64,000 nt of DNA from Schauerella aestuarii (GTDB lineage Bacteria > Pseudomonadota > Gammaproteobacteria > Burkholderiales > Burkholderiaceae_B): contig NZ_SIZW01000040.1 in NCBI RefSeq assembly GCF_009866805.1, forward strand, positions 372,001 through 436,000, in the 5' to 3' direction. A program made the translations under genes and the position numbers. The notes beneath the pieces were generated by a model that saw nothing but the letters and a program-made list of their open reading frames with translations, ran no database searches and was not told where the DNA came from. This document shows positions 17,389-26,117 of this stretch, piece by piece (position 1 is the stretch's first letter; each line of letters begins with the position of its first letter).

Positions 17389-18306
17389 TCAGGACACCCG
17401 GATGCGCGGATCGAGCCACGCGTTGGCGATATCGGACGCAAGCGTCAACAGCACGTAGAGCACCGAGAGCAGCAGCACGATCAGTTGCATCACCGGATAA
17501 TCCTTGTAGGTGATGCTCTGATAGGCGAGATAGCCCAGGCCGTCGAGTGCGAAGATCGTCTCGATCACCACCGAGCCGCCGAGCAAATACCCCAGCTGCA
17601 CGGCGGCGAGCGCGACCACCGGCACAATAGCGTTGCGCAATGCGTGCTTGAAGATCACCGTGTGCGCAGGCAGGCCTTTGGCCCGTGCGGTGCGGATGTA
17701 GTCGGCACTCAATACCTCGATCATGCCGGCCCGGATGAGCCGCATGAAGGCCGGCGCAATGTAGTAGCCCAGCGCGATGGCGGGCATCACGAAGTGCTGC
17801 CAGGTGCCGCTTCCCGATACGGGCAGCATGCGCAAGCTGATCGAAAACAACATGATCAACAGCAGTGCGAAAAAGAAGTTGGGCAGTGCTTGGCCCAGCA
17901 CCGCGATGGCCAAACAGAAACGATCGATGATGCTGCCTTTGTACAAGGCGGCCAGCACACCCAGCGGAATCGACACGGCCAGCGCCACGCCGAGTGCGGC
18001 CATGCCCAGCAGCAAGGTGGTGCGCAGCTTATCGAATATCAGCGGGCCCACCGGCGTCTTGAAATACACCGACATGCCGAAGTCGCCCTGCATGATTTTC
18101 CACAGCCAGTCGGCGTACTGGACGACGATCGGCCGGTCCAGGCCGTACGTCTTGCGGATCATTTCGATATCGGCCTGACGCGCGCCTTCTCCCGCCAGCG
18201 CCAACGCCGGATCGCCCGACAGGTGCAGCAGCAGAAAGGCCAGAATGGATACGGTCAACGCCACCAGGATGGCCAGTCCCAGGCGTTTGGTCATGAACGC
18301 TAGCAT
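17389..18306 (-). CDS. peptide ABC transporter permease, DppB/OppB type
   Basis: The 305-residue protein starts MLAFMTKRLGLAILVALTVS, the usual DppB first helix. LHLSGDPALAL and YGLDRPIVVQYADWL follow, then six membrane helices in all with the EAA loop SADYIRTARAKGLPAHTVIF. It is the first permease of the operon, 66 bp after the binding-protein stop. Confidence 0.94.
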   Translation of the reverse strand: MLAFMTKRLGLAILVALTVSILAFLLLHLSGDPALALAGEGARQADIEMIRKTYGLDRPIVVQYADWLWKIMQGDFGMSVYFKTPVGPLIFDKLRTTLLLGMAALGVALAVSIPLGVLAALYKGSIIDRFCLAIAVLGQALPNFFFALLLIMLFSISLRMLPVSGSGTWQHFVMPAIALGYYIAPAFMRLIRAGMIEVLSADYIRTARAKGLPAHTVIFKHALRNAIVPVVALAAVQLGYLLGGSVVIETIFALDGLGYLAYQSITYKDYPVMQLIVLLLSVLYVLLTLASDIANAWLDPRIRVS

Positions 18307-18372
18307 CGGTGCTTCGCCTTCTCGGTGCGTGCCGCGCGATCCCGTGATGCGGGTCTCGCGCGGCGGGGAGAC

Positions 18373-19980
18373 TTACTTCCAGCTCATGTCCCAGAAGCGC
18401 ACGAGCTCATCGGGATAAGCCTTGAACGACACTTCACTATTGGCCACGTAGTACACCGGCAACGACCACAGCGGTATGGCGTACGCACGTTCGGCGATGA
18501 TGCCGAGCGCTTCCTTGTAGACCGCCTTGCGGGCGTCGGGATCGATCGTGCGATCGCCTTTGTCGAGCAGATCGCGCACCTTGGTATCGCGCGTGATGTC
18601 ATCGCCGCCGAAACCGAAGTAGACCGGTGTCGACGCCGACACATCGTTCACCAGGTTCGAGCCCCACGTCTGATGCGTCAGCGCCGATTTGTTGGCGCGC
18701 GTCATATCGCGCATCGCGGCGTACTGCAGGAAGTTGAGCTTGGCCTTGATGCCCACAGCCTGCAGGTAGTTGATGATGGCTTCGGTCTGATTGCGTTCGC
18801 GATACGCGGCCAGGTCGATCTCGAAGCCGTTGGGGTAGCCCGCTTCGGCCAGCAGTTTCTTCGACAACGCCGGATCGTATTTGTAGACCGTTGCGCCATC
18901 CTGTGTGCAGCCCACTTGCGAGGGCGTGCAGATGGTGTTGAGAATCTGGGCGCCGTCGCCCACGATGTTCTTGATGATGGCGTCGCGGTCGATGGCGTGT
19001 GCGATCGCGCGGCGCACGCGCTCGTCCTTGAGTTGCGGTGCGGGCGTGCCATCGAGAATGTTCATCTGCATGAATACGATGCGCATGGTGTTGCCGCTGA
19101 GCACCTGCAGATTGGGCATGCCCTTCAATTGCTCGGCCTGGTCCTTGGGCACGTGCATGATGAAGTCTTCACCGCCCGAGATCACCTCGGCCATCTGCGT
19201 CTGGCGATCGGGGATGAAGCGCACGACGACCTTGCCAATGGTGGGCTGGCGCTTGGGCGAGTCCTTGAAGTAGTCGGCGTTGCGTTCCATGGTGATGGAC
19301 TTGCCCGGCAGATACTCCACGACCTTGTATGGACCCGTGCCCACCGGCTTGGCGTTCATGCCTTGCGGACCCACCTCGGCGTAGTACTTGGCGGGGTGAA
19401 TGGCCACGGTGGTCGACAGATACTCTTTGGCCGCGGGAAACGGTTCCTTGCTGATGATGCGCACTTTGTATTGATCGATCTTTTCGACCTTGTCGATCCA
19501 GCGCACATTCTGCTGGGTGACGGCTTTGTTCTTGGGGTCGGCCACGAAGTTGAGCGTGTACACCACCGAGTCGGCGTCGAAGATCTCGCCATTGTGGAAC
19601 TTCACACCCTGACGCAACTCGAGTTCGAGGGTTTTGTCATCGACCTGGGTCCAGCTTTTCGCCAACTGACCCTTGTACTCATTGGTGAGCGGATCGCGAT
19701 AGAGCAGCGTATCCCACACGTTGGCGGCGATGATGACGCCCACCCGCACGTTGTTGAAATAAGGATCCACGCTTTCGGGCGCCTGATCGTAGGCCATGCG
19801 CAGCGTGTCGTTCTTCTTTGCGGCAAAGGCGTGGCCGGCCGAGAACATCAGGCCGGCGGCGAGCAGGGCTGCCGTCATGAGCTTGAACGGCAAGCCGCGC
19901 GCGGTCATCGGCGTGGATGCGGTGGAAACAGGCCTGCGTGGGGACGACGACGATGCTGCGTTAAAGCGACGTTCAGCCAT
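18373..19980 (-). CDS. peptide-type ABC transporter substrate-binding protein (SBP_bac_5)
   Basis: The 535-residue protein has a long Arg/Ser-rich leader before a Sec signal peptide (LPFKLMTAALLAAGLMFSAGHAFA). The mature SBP_bac_5 fold follows, opening with LRMAYDQAPESVDPYF and including the VYTLNF and GTGPYKVVEYLPG blocks. It captures a peptide, glutathione-like or other amide ligand in the periplasm. Start 19980 is fixed by GAGGAG upstream. It lies 87 bp after the GntR gene on the same strand, so regulator and transporter may share one transcript. Confidence 0.93.
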   Translation of the reverse strand: MAERRFNAASSSSPRRPVSTASTPMTARGLPFKLMTAALLAAGLMFSAGHAFAAKKNDTLRMAYDQAPESVDPYFNNVRVGVIIAANVWDTLLYRDPLTNEYKGQLAKSWTQVDDKTLELELRQGVKFHNGEIFDADSVVYTLNFVADPKNKAVTQQNVRWIDKVEKIDQYKVRIISKEPFPAAKEYLSTTVAIHPAKYYAEVGPQGMNAKPVGTGPYKVVEYLPGKSITMERNADYFKDSPKRQPTIGKVVVRFIPDRQTQMAEVISGGEDFIMHVPKDQAEQLKGMPNLQVLSGNTMRIVFMQMNILDGTPAPQLKDERVRRAIAHAIDRDAIIKNIVGDGAQILNTICTPSQVGCTQDGATVYKYDPALSKKLLAEAGYPNGFEIDLAAYRERNQTEAIINYLQAVGIKAKLNFLQYAAMRDMTRANKSALTHQTWGSNLVNDVSASTPVYFGFGGDDITRDTKVRDLLDKGDRTIDPDARKAVYKEALGIIAERAYAIPLWSLPVYYVANSEVSFKAYPDELVRFWDMSWK

Positions 19981-20067
19981 GATATGGCTCCTCTGTACCG
20001 AAACGGTGTTGGGGGCGAAAAGTGCCAAAAACGAATGCTGCAGTGAAAATCGTTGGTGCTGGAAAAG

Positions 20068-20781
20068 CTAATTCGTACCCGTGGCGAGTGCCGCCTGCGC
20101 GTGCATGGCCGCGATTGCCGCCGTGCATTTACGTTGCAGGTGCGCGTGCATGATCGCGGCCAATCGCACGCCATCGCGTGCCGTCAATGCCTCGACCATA
20201 TCGATGTGTTCGCGCATCGCCTGATCCCACTTCTCCCGGTTTTCATTGGAGTGGAACCGCAGGTTCTGGATGCGCAGATTGAGCGTGTCGTAAAGCTGGC
20301 CCAGCAGCGCGTTGTGGCTGGCTTGCTTGAGCAGGTTGTGAATGCCGCTATTGGCCTTGTAATAGGCGGGCAGATCCTGGCGCGCATGGCTGGCCATCAT
20401 CTCGAAGGTGAGGGCGCGGATTTCCGCGATCTCGGCATCGGTGGCGCGTTCACAGGCGGCTTTGCCCGCCAGCGCCTCGAGCGCACCGATGACTTCGAAA
20501 CTCTCGCGGATGTCCTGTTCGGACATGGCGATCACCTGCGCGCCGCGATTGGGCTGAATATGCACCAGGCCCTGCGCGGCCAGCAACCGGAATGCCTCCC
20601 GCAACGGTGTGCGCGAGACGCCCAGCAGATCGCAAAGCTCGCGTTCGTTCAAGCGCGTGCCGGGTGCCAACTGGCCTTCCGTGATCATCTGGCGCAACTG
20701 CGCCGCAACCGTCGACGGCAGCGTTCTGCTGTCGGTCGTGGCAGGGCGGGTAGCGGCAGCGGATGCTGGAATGGCGCTCAT
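20068..20781 (-). CDS. GntR-family (FadR/FCD) transcriptional regulator
   Basis: The 237-residue protein has a GntR winged helix at about 25-90 (GTRLNERELCDLLGVSRTPLREAFRLLAAQGLV) and an all-helical FCD effector domain at about 95-220, with metal-site-like residues in NSGIHNLL and MREHIDMVEAL. Start 20781 is chosen over 20814 because the extra residues are basic and would lie over the putative operator. It probably represses the transporter operon and the divergent aminotransferase through the GTATAC-core sites. The ligand is likely a carboxylate or amino-acid-like product of the pathway. Confidence 0.9.
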   Translation of the reverse strand: MSAIPASAAATRPATTDSRTLPSTVAAQLRQMITEGQLAPGTRLNERELCDLLGVSRTPLREAFRLLAAQGLVHIQPNRGAQVIAMSEQDIRESFEVIGALEALAGKAACERATDAEIAEIRALTFEMMASHARQDLPAYYKANSGIHNLLKQASHNALLGQLYDTLNLRIQNLRFHSNENREKWDQAMREHIDMVEALTARDGVRLAAIMHAHLQRKCTAAIAAMHAQAALATGTN

Positions 20782-20792
20782 TGGTATACAAA
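20781..20792. promoter_or_regulatory. putative GntR operator, regulator side
   Basis: TTGGTATACAAA overlaps the GntR start codon and has the same GTATAC core and TTG/CAA arms as the perfect site at 20968. It is imperfect by one position in the left arm. Location suggests autorepression. Confidence 0.5.
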
Positions 20793-20948
20793 ATTTTTTA
20801 CGGCGTTGGAGCACTATATGTCAGACGATTGCGTCTGGATTGATGGGGAATACCCTAAATTCTCAGCGTAAAAACAATAGGATAGAGTCCTGTCACGCAG
20901 AGATCTTCGTCGACGACGTTCAGATTGTCCGATCGGGTCGTGCGCGCT

Positions 20949-20977
20949 TTGGTATGCCAGTACAACGTTGTATACAA
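20949..20977 (+). promoter_or_regulatory. promoter with GntR operator for the aminotransferase
   Basis: TTGGTA (20949-20954), 16 bp, then TATACA (20971-20976) is a fair promoter. The perfect palindrome TTGTATACAA (20968-20977) covers its -10 box. This matches the known FadR/FCD operator style, so the GntR protein next door is the likely repressor. Confidence 0.6.
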
Positions 20978-20997
20978 ATAATGTTTGGAGACCATGC

Positions 20998-22173
20998 ATG
21001 CTTTCCCTCAATGCCCACCCATCGGGACGCCACTTTCTGCAGATCCCGGGTCCCACCAACGTGCCCGACCGCGTGTTGCGTGCCATCGATCAAGCCACGA
21101 TCGACCATCGCGGCCCACAGTTCGGCGAGTTGGGGCGCGCAGTGTTGCAGGGCATGAAGGCGATCTTCAAGACCGAGTCGGATGTGGTGATCTACCCCGC
21201 CTCCGGCACGGGCGCGTGGGAAGCCGCGCTGGTCAATACGCTGAGTGCAGGCGATCGCGTGTTGATGGTCGAGACCGGTCACTTCGCGGCGCTGTGGAAG
21301 CGGCTCGCCGAGCGCCTGGGGCTGGTGGTCACCTTCGTGCCGGGCGACTGGCGGCATGGTGTGGATCCGCGCGTGATCGAGCAGCACTTGCGCGACGACG
21401 CCGCGCACAGCATCAAAGCTGTGTGCGTGGTGCATAACGAAACGGCCACCGGCGTTACCAGCGACATCGCTGCCGTACGCATCGCCATCGACGCTGCGGC
21501 GCACCCCGCATTGCTGTTGGTCGACACGATTTCGTCGTTGGGCTCCGTCGATTACGCGCACGATGCGTGGGGTGTGGACGTTACCGTGGCGGGCTCGCAG
21601 AAAGGCTTGATGCTGCCTCCGGGCCTGTCGTTCAACGCCATCAGCGCCCGCGCGCTGGCGGCTAGCGAACAGGCATCATTGCCGCGCGCGTACTGGGATT
21701 GGCGCGACATGCTCGCGGTCAATCCTGCGGGCTATTTCCCGTACACACCCGCCACCAATCTGCTTTATGGGCTGCATGAAGCCTTGGCCATGTTGCAGGC
21801 GGAAGGACTGGATCGCGTGTTTGCACGGCATCAGCGTCATGCCGAAGCGACACGCCGCGCCGTGCAGGCGTGGGGGCTGGAGATTCTGTGTCTGGACCCT
21901 GCGCGCTACAGCCCCGCGCTGACCGCCGTGATGATGCCCGGCGGCGCCGGCGCCGATGCCTTTCGCAAGGTGGTGCTCGAGCGATTCAATATGTCGTTGG
22001 GACAAGGGCTGGGCAAGATGGCGGACAAGATCTTTCGTATCGGTCACCTGGGCGACTTCAACGACCTCACGCTGTGCGGCACCTTGGCCGGCGTGGAAAT
22101 GGGGCTCGCCGCAGCAGGGGTGCCGCACCGAAGCGGTGGGGTGCAGGCCGCCATGGATTATCTGGCGGCATAG
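20998..22173 (+). CDS. class V PLP aminotransferase (alanine-glyoxylate/serine type)
   Basis: The 391-residue protein has the AGT/SPT family opening FLQIPGPTNVPDRVLRAI, the IYPASGTGAWEAAL cofactor loop, LLLVDTISSLGSVD with the PLP-pairing aspartate, and the Schiff-base lysine K202 in VAGSQKGLM. It moves an amino group between alanine, serine or aspartate-like donors and glyoxylate or pyruvate. GGAG lies seven bases before the start. It is the first gene divergent from GntR and is followed 79 bp later by a serine hydrolase, so it may process an amino compound released by the hydrolases. Confidence 0.92.
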   Translation: MLSLNAHPSGRHFLQIPGPTNVPDRVLRAIDQATIDHRGPQFGELGRAVLQGMKAIFKTESDVVIYPASGTGAWEAALVNTLSAGDRVLMVETGHFAALWKRLAERLGLVVTFVPGDWRHGVDPRVIEQHLRDDAAHSIKAVCVVHNETATGVTSDIAAVRIAIDAAAHPALLLVDTISSLGSVDYAHDAWGVDVTVAGSQKGLMLPPGLSFNAISARALAASEQASLPRAYWDWRDMLAVNPAGYFPYTPATNLLYGLHEALAMLQAEGLDRVFARHQRHAEATRRAVQAWGLEILCLDPARYSPALTAVMMPGGAGADAFRKVVLERFNMSLGQGLGKMADKIFRIGHLGDFNDLTLCGTLAGVEMGLAAAGVPHRSGGVQAAMDYLAA

Positions 22174-22252
22174 GCAGAGCAAACAAACGACTATCAGCGG
22201 TCGAGAAGATATCGGCCGATCATTCCCGTTCAATACAAGGACAAGGCTTTCG

Positions 22253-23311
22253 ATGAAAAACGCGTTAATGCAGGACGCCATCCAATTTGCCGTCGATCAC
22301 GAATCCACGTGGGATCGCAGCGTGACGGGCGTGTGGGGTGTGCATCAGCAAGACCCTGCTCCCTATAACCGCTTGCTGGGCCCCGTGCACGATCGCGGCC
22401 CGGTCGCTGGCGTCGTTCTGGTCGATGGCAAGGAAGTGGCAAGTTGGGGGGAGCCCGACCGCGCCGATCTCACGTTCAGTGTGGCCAAGATGTACCTGGC
22501 CTTGCTGACGGGTGTGGCCCACGACCGCGGGCTGATTCCGGATCTCGACGAGCCTGTGCGGGAGCGTGCGCCGGGTATTGGCTTTGACGAAGGTCAGAAC
22601 GCCGACATCACTTGGCGGCAGCTATTGCAGCAGACCAGCGAATGGGAAGGCGAGCGCTTTGGCGTGCCGGATCAGGTTGACCGCTATCGCGCCGTCACCT
22701 TCGGTGACCCCCCTGCAGGCAAGAAAGGCGATGCGCGGCCGTTGCAAAAGCCGGGCACCTATTGGGAATACAACGACGTGCGCATCAACCAGCTTTCGCT
22801 GGCGCTGCTGACGGTGTTTCGCAAAGCGCTGCCGGAGGTGTTTCGCGAGGCCATCATGCGGCCGATCGGCGCCAGTGAAGATTGGCAGTGGGTGGGGTAC
22901 GACACGTCATGGGTAGAGATCGACGGCCAGCGCGTGCAATCGGTACCGGGCGGCTCGCATTGGGGCGGCGGCATGTCGGTCAGCGCGCGCGATCAGGCGC
23001 TGGTGGGCGAGATGCTGTTGAACGGCGGTCGCGCCAAGGACGGCACGCAAGTGCTGTCGGCCGATTGGATCCGCCAGATGCAGGAGCCGTGCGGCCTGGC
23101 GCCGTATTACGGCTTTCTGATTTGGTTGAACCACAACCAGAAGATGTTCCCGAGCGTACCGGCGTCGAGCTTTTTCGGGGTGGGGGCAGGGAGCTCGTTT
23201 ACGTGGGTCGAGCCCGAGCGCAAGATGGTCGTGATCGTGCGCTGGCTGAACTCGGCGCACGCGGATGAACTGTTTGGAAAGATCTTGAAGGCGGTGGATG
23301 CTGAGGCGTAA
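22253..23311 (+). CDS. beta-lactamase-fold serine hydrolase
   Basis: The 352-residue protein has the class C/transpeptidase motifs: SxxK at S76-V-A-K79, YxN-like Y173-N in WEYNDVRIN, and a late GSHWGGG in place of KTG. No signal peptide is visible, so it is probably cytosolic, like esterases and 6-aminohexanoate-dimer hydrolase relatives rather than resistance enzymes. AAGG lies six bases before the start. A strong terminator follows. In context it may open an amide or ester of the imported compound; the M20 enzyme of the divergent operon could act in the same pathway. Confidence 0.85.
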   Translation: MKNALMQDAIQFAVDHESTWDRSVTGVWGVHQQDPAPYNRLLGPVHDRGPVAGVVLVDGKEVASWGEPDRADLTFSVAKMYLALLTGVAHDRGLIPDLDEPVRERAPGIGFDEGQNADITWRQLLQQTSEWEGERFGVPDQVDRYRAVTFGDPPAGKKGDARPLQKPGTYWEYNDVRINQLSLALLTVFRKALPEVFREAIMRPIGASEDWQWVGYDTSWVEIDGQRVQSVPGGSHWGGGMSVSARDQALVGEMLLNGGRAKDGTQVLSADWIRQMQEPCGLAPYYGFLIWLNHNQKMFPSVPASSFFGVGAGSSFTWVEPERKMVVIVRWLNSAHADELFGKILKAVDAEA

Positions 23312-23341
23312 GCGCCATCCGCGTTACTACATGGTGATGTA

Positions 23342-23369
23342 AGCCCCGAGGAATTCCTCGGGGCTTTTA
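23342..23369 (+). terminator. strong terminator after the serine hydrolase
   Basis: AAGCCCCGAGGA and TCCTCGGGGCTT make a perfect stem around AT, followed by TTTTA; it sits between convergent genes and can serve both. Confidence 0.85.
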
Positions 23370-23383
23370 CTTGTGGCCGCAGC

Positions 23384-24247
23384 TCAGCCGATCTTGTCTT
23401 GCGTCTTTGTGTCGAAGTCGCTGGCCTCGTGGCGCTCCAGCAATTGGCTCGACGGCTCGCCACGGGTGCGATTCACCATGCGGCCGCGCTTGACGGCGGC
23501 CCGTTCGCCGATCGCGGTGGCCCAACGCACCACGTGGGTGTATTCGTGCACCGCCAGAAACTCGCCCGCTTCGTAGAGCTCGCCCTGCACAAGCAGGCCG
23601 TACCAGGGATAAACGGCGATGTCGGCGATCGAGTAGTCGTTGCCGCCCAAATACGTGTGGTTCGCGAGGTGCTTATCGAGCACATCCAATTGGCGTTTGG
23701 CCTCCATCGCGAAGCGATCGATCGCGTATTCGATCTTCGTCGGCGCGTAGGCGTAGAAATGACCGAAGCCGCCACCCAGATAAGGCGCGCTGCCCATTTG
23801 CCAGAAGAGCCACGAGAGTACTTCCGCTCGCGCCGCAGGTTCGGTGGGTACGAACGCGCCAAATTTTTCTGCCAGATAAAGCAGGATCGCACCGGATTCG
23901 AAGACGCGCACCGGCGCTGCGCCGCTGCGATCCAGCAAAGCGGGAATCTTCGAATTGGGATTGATATCCACAAAGCCGCTGCCGAACTGATCGCCCTCGT
24001 GGATCTTGATCAGCCAGGCGTCATACTCGGCGCCGCTGTGGCCGGCGGCCAGCAGCTCTTCCAGCATGATCGTCACTTTCACACCGTTGGGCGTGCCCAT
24101 GGAATACAGCTGCAGCGGATGGCGGCCCACCGGCAACACCTTGTCGTGCGTCGGCCCCGAAACGGGCCGATTGATATTGGCGAAACGGCCGCCGCTTTGC
24201 GTGTTCTGCCAGACGGATGGCGGTACGTACTCGGATGATGGGCTCAT
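23384..24247 (-). CDS. yghU: YghU-type glutathione S-transferase/disulfide-bond oxidoreductase
   Basis: The 287-residue protein is the usual YghU length. It has an extended N-terminus (VWQNTQSGGRFANINRPVSG), a thioredoxin-like domain with LYSMGTPNGVKVTIMLEEL, cis-proline NPNSKIPALLD and glutathione-binding ESGAILLYLAEK, then a helical domain with LGGNDYSIADIAVYPW. Relatives bind two glutathiones and reduce disulfides. It stands alone: a terminator separates it from tRNA-Ser upstream, and it converges on the serine hydrolase. Confidence 0.93.
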   Translation of the reverse strand: MSPSSEYVPPSVWQNTQSGGRFANINRPVSGPTHDKVLPVGRHPLQLYSMGTPNGVKVTIMLEELLAAGHSGAEYDAWLIKIHEGDQFGSGFVDINPNSKIPALLDRSGAAPVRVFESGAILLYLAEKFGAFVPTEPAARAEVLSWLFWQMGSAPYLGGGFGHFYAYAPTKIEYAIDRFAMEAKRQLDVLDKHLANHTYLGGNDYSIADIAVYPWYGLLVQGELYEAGEFLAVHEYTHVVRWATAIGERAAVKRGRMVNRTRGEPSSQLLERHEASDFDTKTQDKIG

Positions 24248-24272
24248 GCTGTAGGTTCCTTGGGGTCAGGGC

Positions 24273-24312
24273 AAAAAAAAACCCGCAGAGCAGTTCGCTC
24301 GTGCGGGTTTTT
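24273..24312 (-). terminator. terminator after tRNA-Ser(CGA)
   Basis: ACCCGCA-GAGC and GCTC-TGCGGGT form a long stem with a run of nine A on the plus strand, which is a T tract for the minus-strand tRNA transcript. A T run also exists on the other side. Confidence 0.85.
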
Positions 24313-24348
24313 CGATCTGCGAACATCGTTGATGTTCACATATTAATC

Positions 24349-24439
<91 letters not shown>

Positions 24440-24797
24440 GGTGCTGTCTACCGAGGCCGGCGAAAACGGGTCGATGCGTTTTCAGGCGTTTGTTTCGGTA
24501 GGAGCGAAGCCAGCTACTTTACCAGAAAATTTATCGAATGGTAAAGCGGGCGAAGAGATTTTTTAAAATTGTTGTGAAGACGATGTGATGTTGCGCGATT
24601 GCACCTGGATTTTGACCGCTATCCGGTCGGCTTTGTTGGCAGAATAGCGACGCAGGTTACGTTGCCGAATTCGGGTGCTGAACGCGGTCCGCTATTGACT
24701 TCATTTGCGACGTATTCCCGTGCCGGCAGTGCAACGCGTAACCGCGACGCGCGCCTTCTGCCCCTGTCTCTTTTGCTGAAGCCATTTCACGGGTTTT
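24440..24797. other. intergenic gap between tRNA-Ser and antiporter
   Basis: Apart from the tRNA promoter, I see nothing in these 358 bases: no convincing gene, and only a TTTTTTAAAATTGTT AT-rich patch near 24560. Antiporter promoter elements are not clear. Confidence 0.5.
24516..24545 (-). promoter_or_regulatory. promoter of tRNA-Ser(CGA)
   Basis: On the minus strand, TTTACC, 18 bases, then TAAAGT gives a fair sigma-70 promoter about 80 bases upstream of the tRNA 5' end. Confidence 0.45.
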
Positions 24798-26015
24798 ATG
24801 AACATCGTCACCGCCCTGTTGCTTGCCGCCGTGATCTGTGTGCCTCTGGCGCACCGGCTCAAGATGGGTGCCATTCCGGGCTATTTGTTTGCCGGCATCC
24901 TGATCGGGCCGTCGGGCTTGGCGGTCGTGACGGACGTGCAGAACATCATGCGGTTCTCCGAATGGGGCGTGGTCATGATGCTGTTCGTGATCGGCCTGGA
25001 ACTCACGCCGTTGCATCTTTGGGCGATGCGGCGGCAAGTGTTCGGCACCGGTTCGCTGCAGATGGCGGCGTGCGGCGCGGTGCTGGGGGTTGTGTTTGGC
25101 GCGGGGTTGCGCCATCTGGCGGGCATGGAATGGCAGATGGCGATCCTGTGCGGGTTTTCGCTGGCGCTGTCGTCTACCGCTGTTGCATTGGCACTGTTGC
25201 AAGAGCGGGGCGTGATGCGCACGCCGTTGGGCAATGCGTCGCTCGGGGTGCTGCTCCTGCAGGATATCGTGGCGATTCCCCTGTTGGCGGCAGCCGGATT
25301 GCTGGGCGCGGGGGGAGCGCAGGCGCCGTCCCTGGGTGTGATCGCCTTGGCGATTCTGGCCATCTTCGTGGGCAAGAAACTTCGGATGCTCGATTGGGCG
25401 GCGAAGACAGGCTTACCCGAGATGTATACGGCCGCGACCTTGCTGATGGTGTTCGGCACGGCGCAATTGTTCATCATGGCGGGCGTATCCGCGGGTTTCG
25501 GCGGCTTGCTGATCGGCGTGGTGATGGCGCGCTCGCGGCACCGGGACGAATTGGCGAAGACGATCGAGCCCTTCAAGGGCTTGCTCCTGGGCGCATTTTT
25601 TCTCACGATCGGCATGTCGATCAATCTGCACGAGATCCGGGAATATTGGCCTTACGTGATTGCCGGGGTGCTGGCGCTGTTGGGCATCAAGATACTGATC
25701 GTGTATGGGATCGCGCGGTTGATTGGCCTGCCGCACTATCACCGCCTGTTTTTTGCGGTCACGCTGGCGCAAGGGGGCGAGTTCGGTTTCGCCATTTTTG
25801 CGGAAGCCTGGGATAACGGCCTGCTGTCGCTGGCCCAACGGGATCTGATGTCGGCGGTAGTCGCCATTTCAATGGCCACGGTGCCGCTCTTGCTCAAGGC
25901 GCTCGAGGCAATGCCTGCGCGTCTGGGCGGCATCAAGGGCATGCCGTATCCGCCCGCCGGATTCACCGATGAAGGCACTGTGGCAGGCTCTGCGGAGAGG
26001 AAGCCAGGAGTGTGA
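24798..26015 (+). CDS. CPA2 cation:proton antiporter (KefB/KefC-like, no RCK domain)
   Basis: The 405-residue protein has about 12 membrane helices in the KefB/KefC style: GAIPGYLFAGILIGPSGL, LFVIGLELTPLHLWAMRR, ALSSTAVALALLQERG, LGVLLLQDIVAIPLL and VTLAQGGEFGFAIFAEAW. KefB/KefC run to about 600 residues because of a C-terminal TrkA-N (RCK) domain and use glutathione gating. Here the chain stops about 30 residues after the last helix, so that control is absent or supplied separately. It likely exchanges K+ or Na+ for protons in the inner membrane. A YghU-type protein lies nearby on the other strand but is not in the same unit. Confidence 0.9.
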   Translation: MNIVTALLLAAVICVPLAHRLKMGAIPGYLFAGILIGPSGLAVVTDVQNIMRFSEWGVVMMLFVIGLELTPLHLWAMRRQVFGTGSLQMAACGAVLGVVFGAGLRHLAGMEWQMAILCGFSLALSSTAVALALLQERGVMRTPLGNASLGVLLLQDIVAIPLLAAAGLLGAGGAQAPSLGVIALAILAIFVGKKLRMLDWAAKTGLPEMYTAATLLMVFGTAQLFIMAGVSAGFGGLLIGVVMARSRHRDELAKTIEPFKGLLLGAFFLTIGMSINLHEIREYWPYVIAGVLALLGIKILIVYGIARLIGLPHYHRLFFAVTLAQGGEFGFAIFAEAWDNGLLSLAQRDLMSAVVAISMATVPLLLKALEAMPARLGGIKGMPYPPAGFTDEGTVAGSAERKPGV

Positions 26016-26117
26016 TCCGATGTGATGGCAATCTTGTCTTCACCCCCACACTTGGCTCGGCCCGACTTGGCTACACTTGAGCGACACGCCATCGTGGCAT
26101 CGCTTATGGAGACCCGC

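Noticed and set aside
18325-20046. 573-residue frame on the plus strand
   Set aside because: It is the mirror of the strong binding-protein gene on the minus strand and has a His/Arg/Val-rich composition typical of a shadow.
26022-26117. Longer start for 3-hydroxybutyrate dehydrogenase
   Set aside because: The extra residues are not part of the SDR fold, and GGAG correctly spaced before 26118 supports the shorter form.
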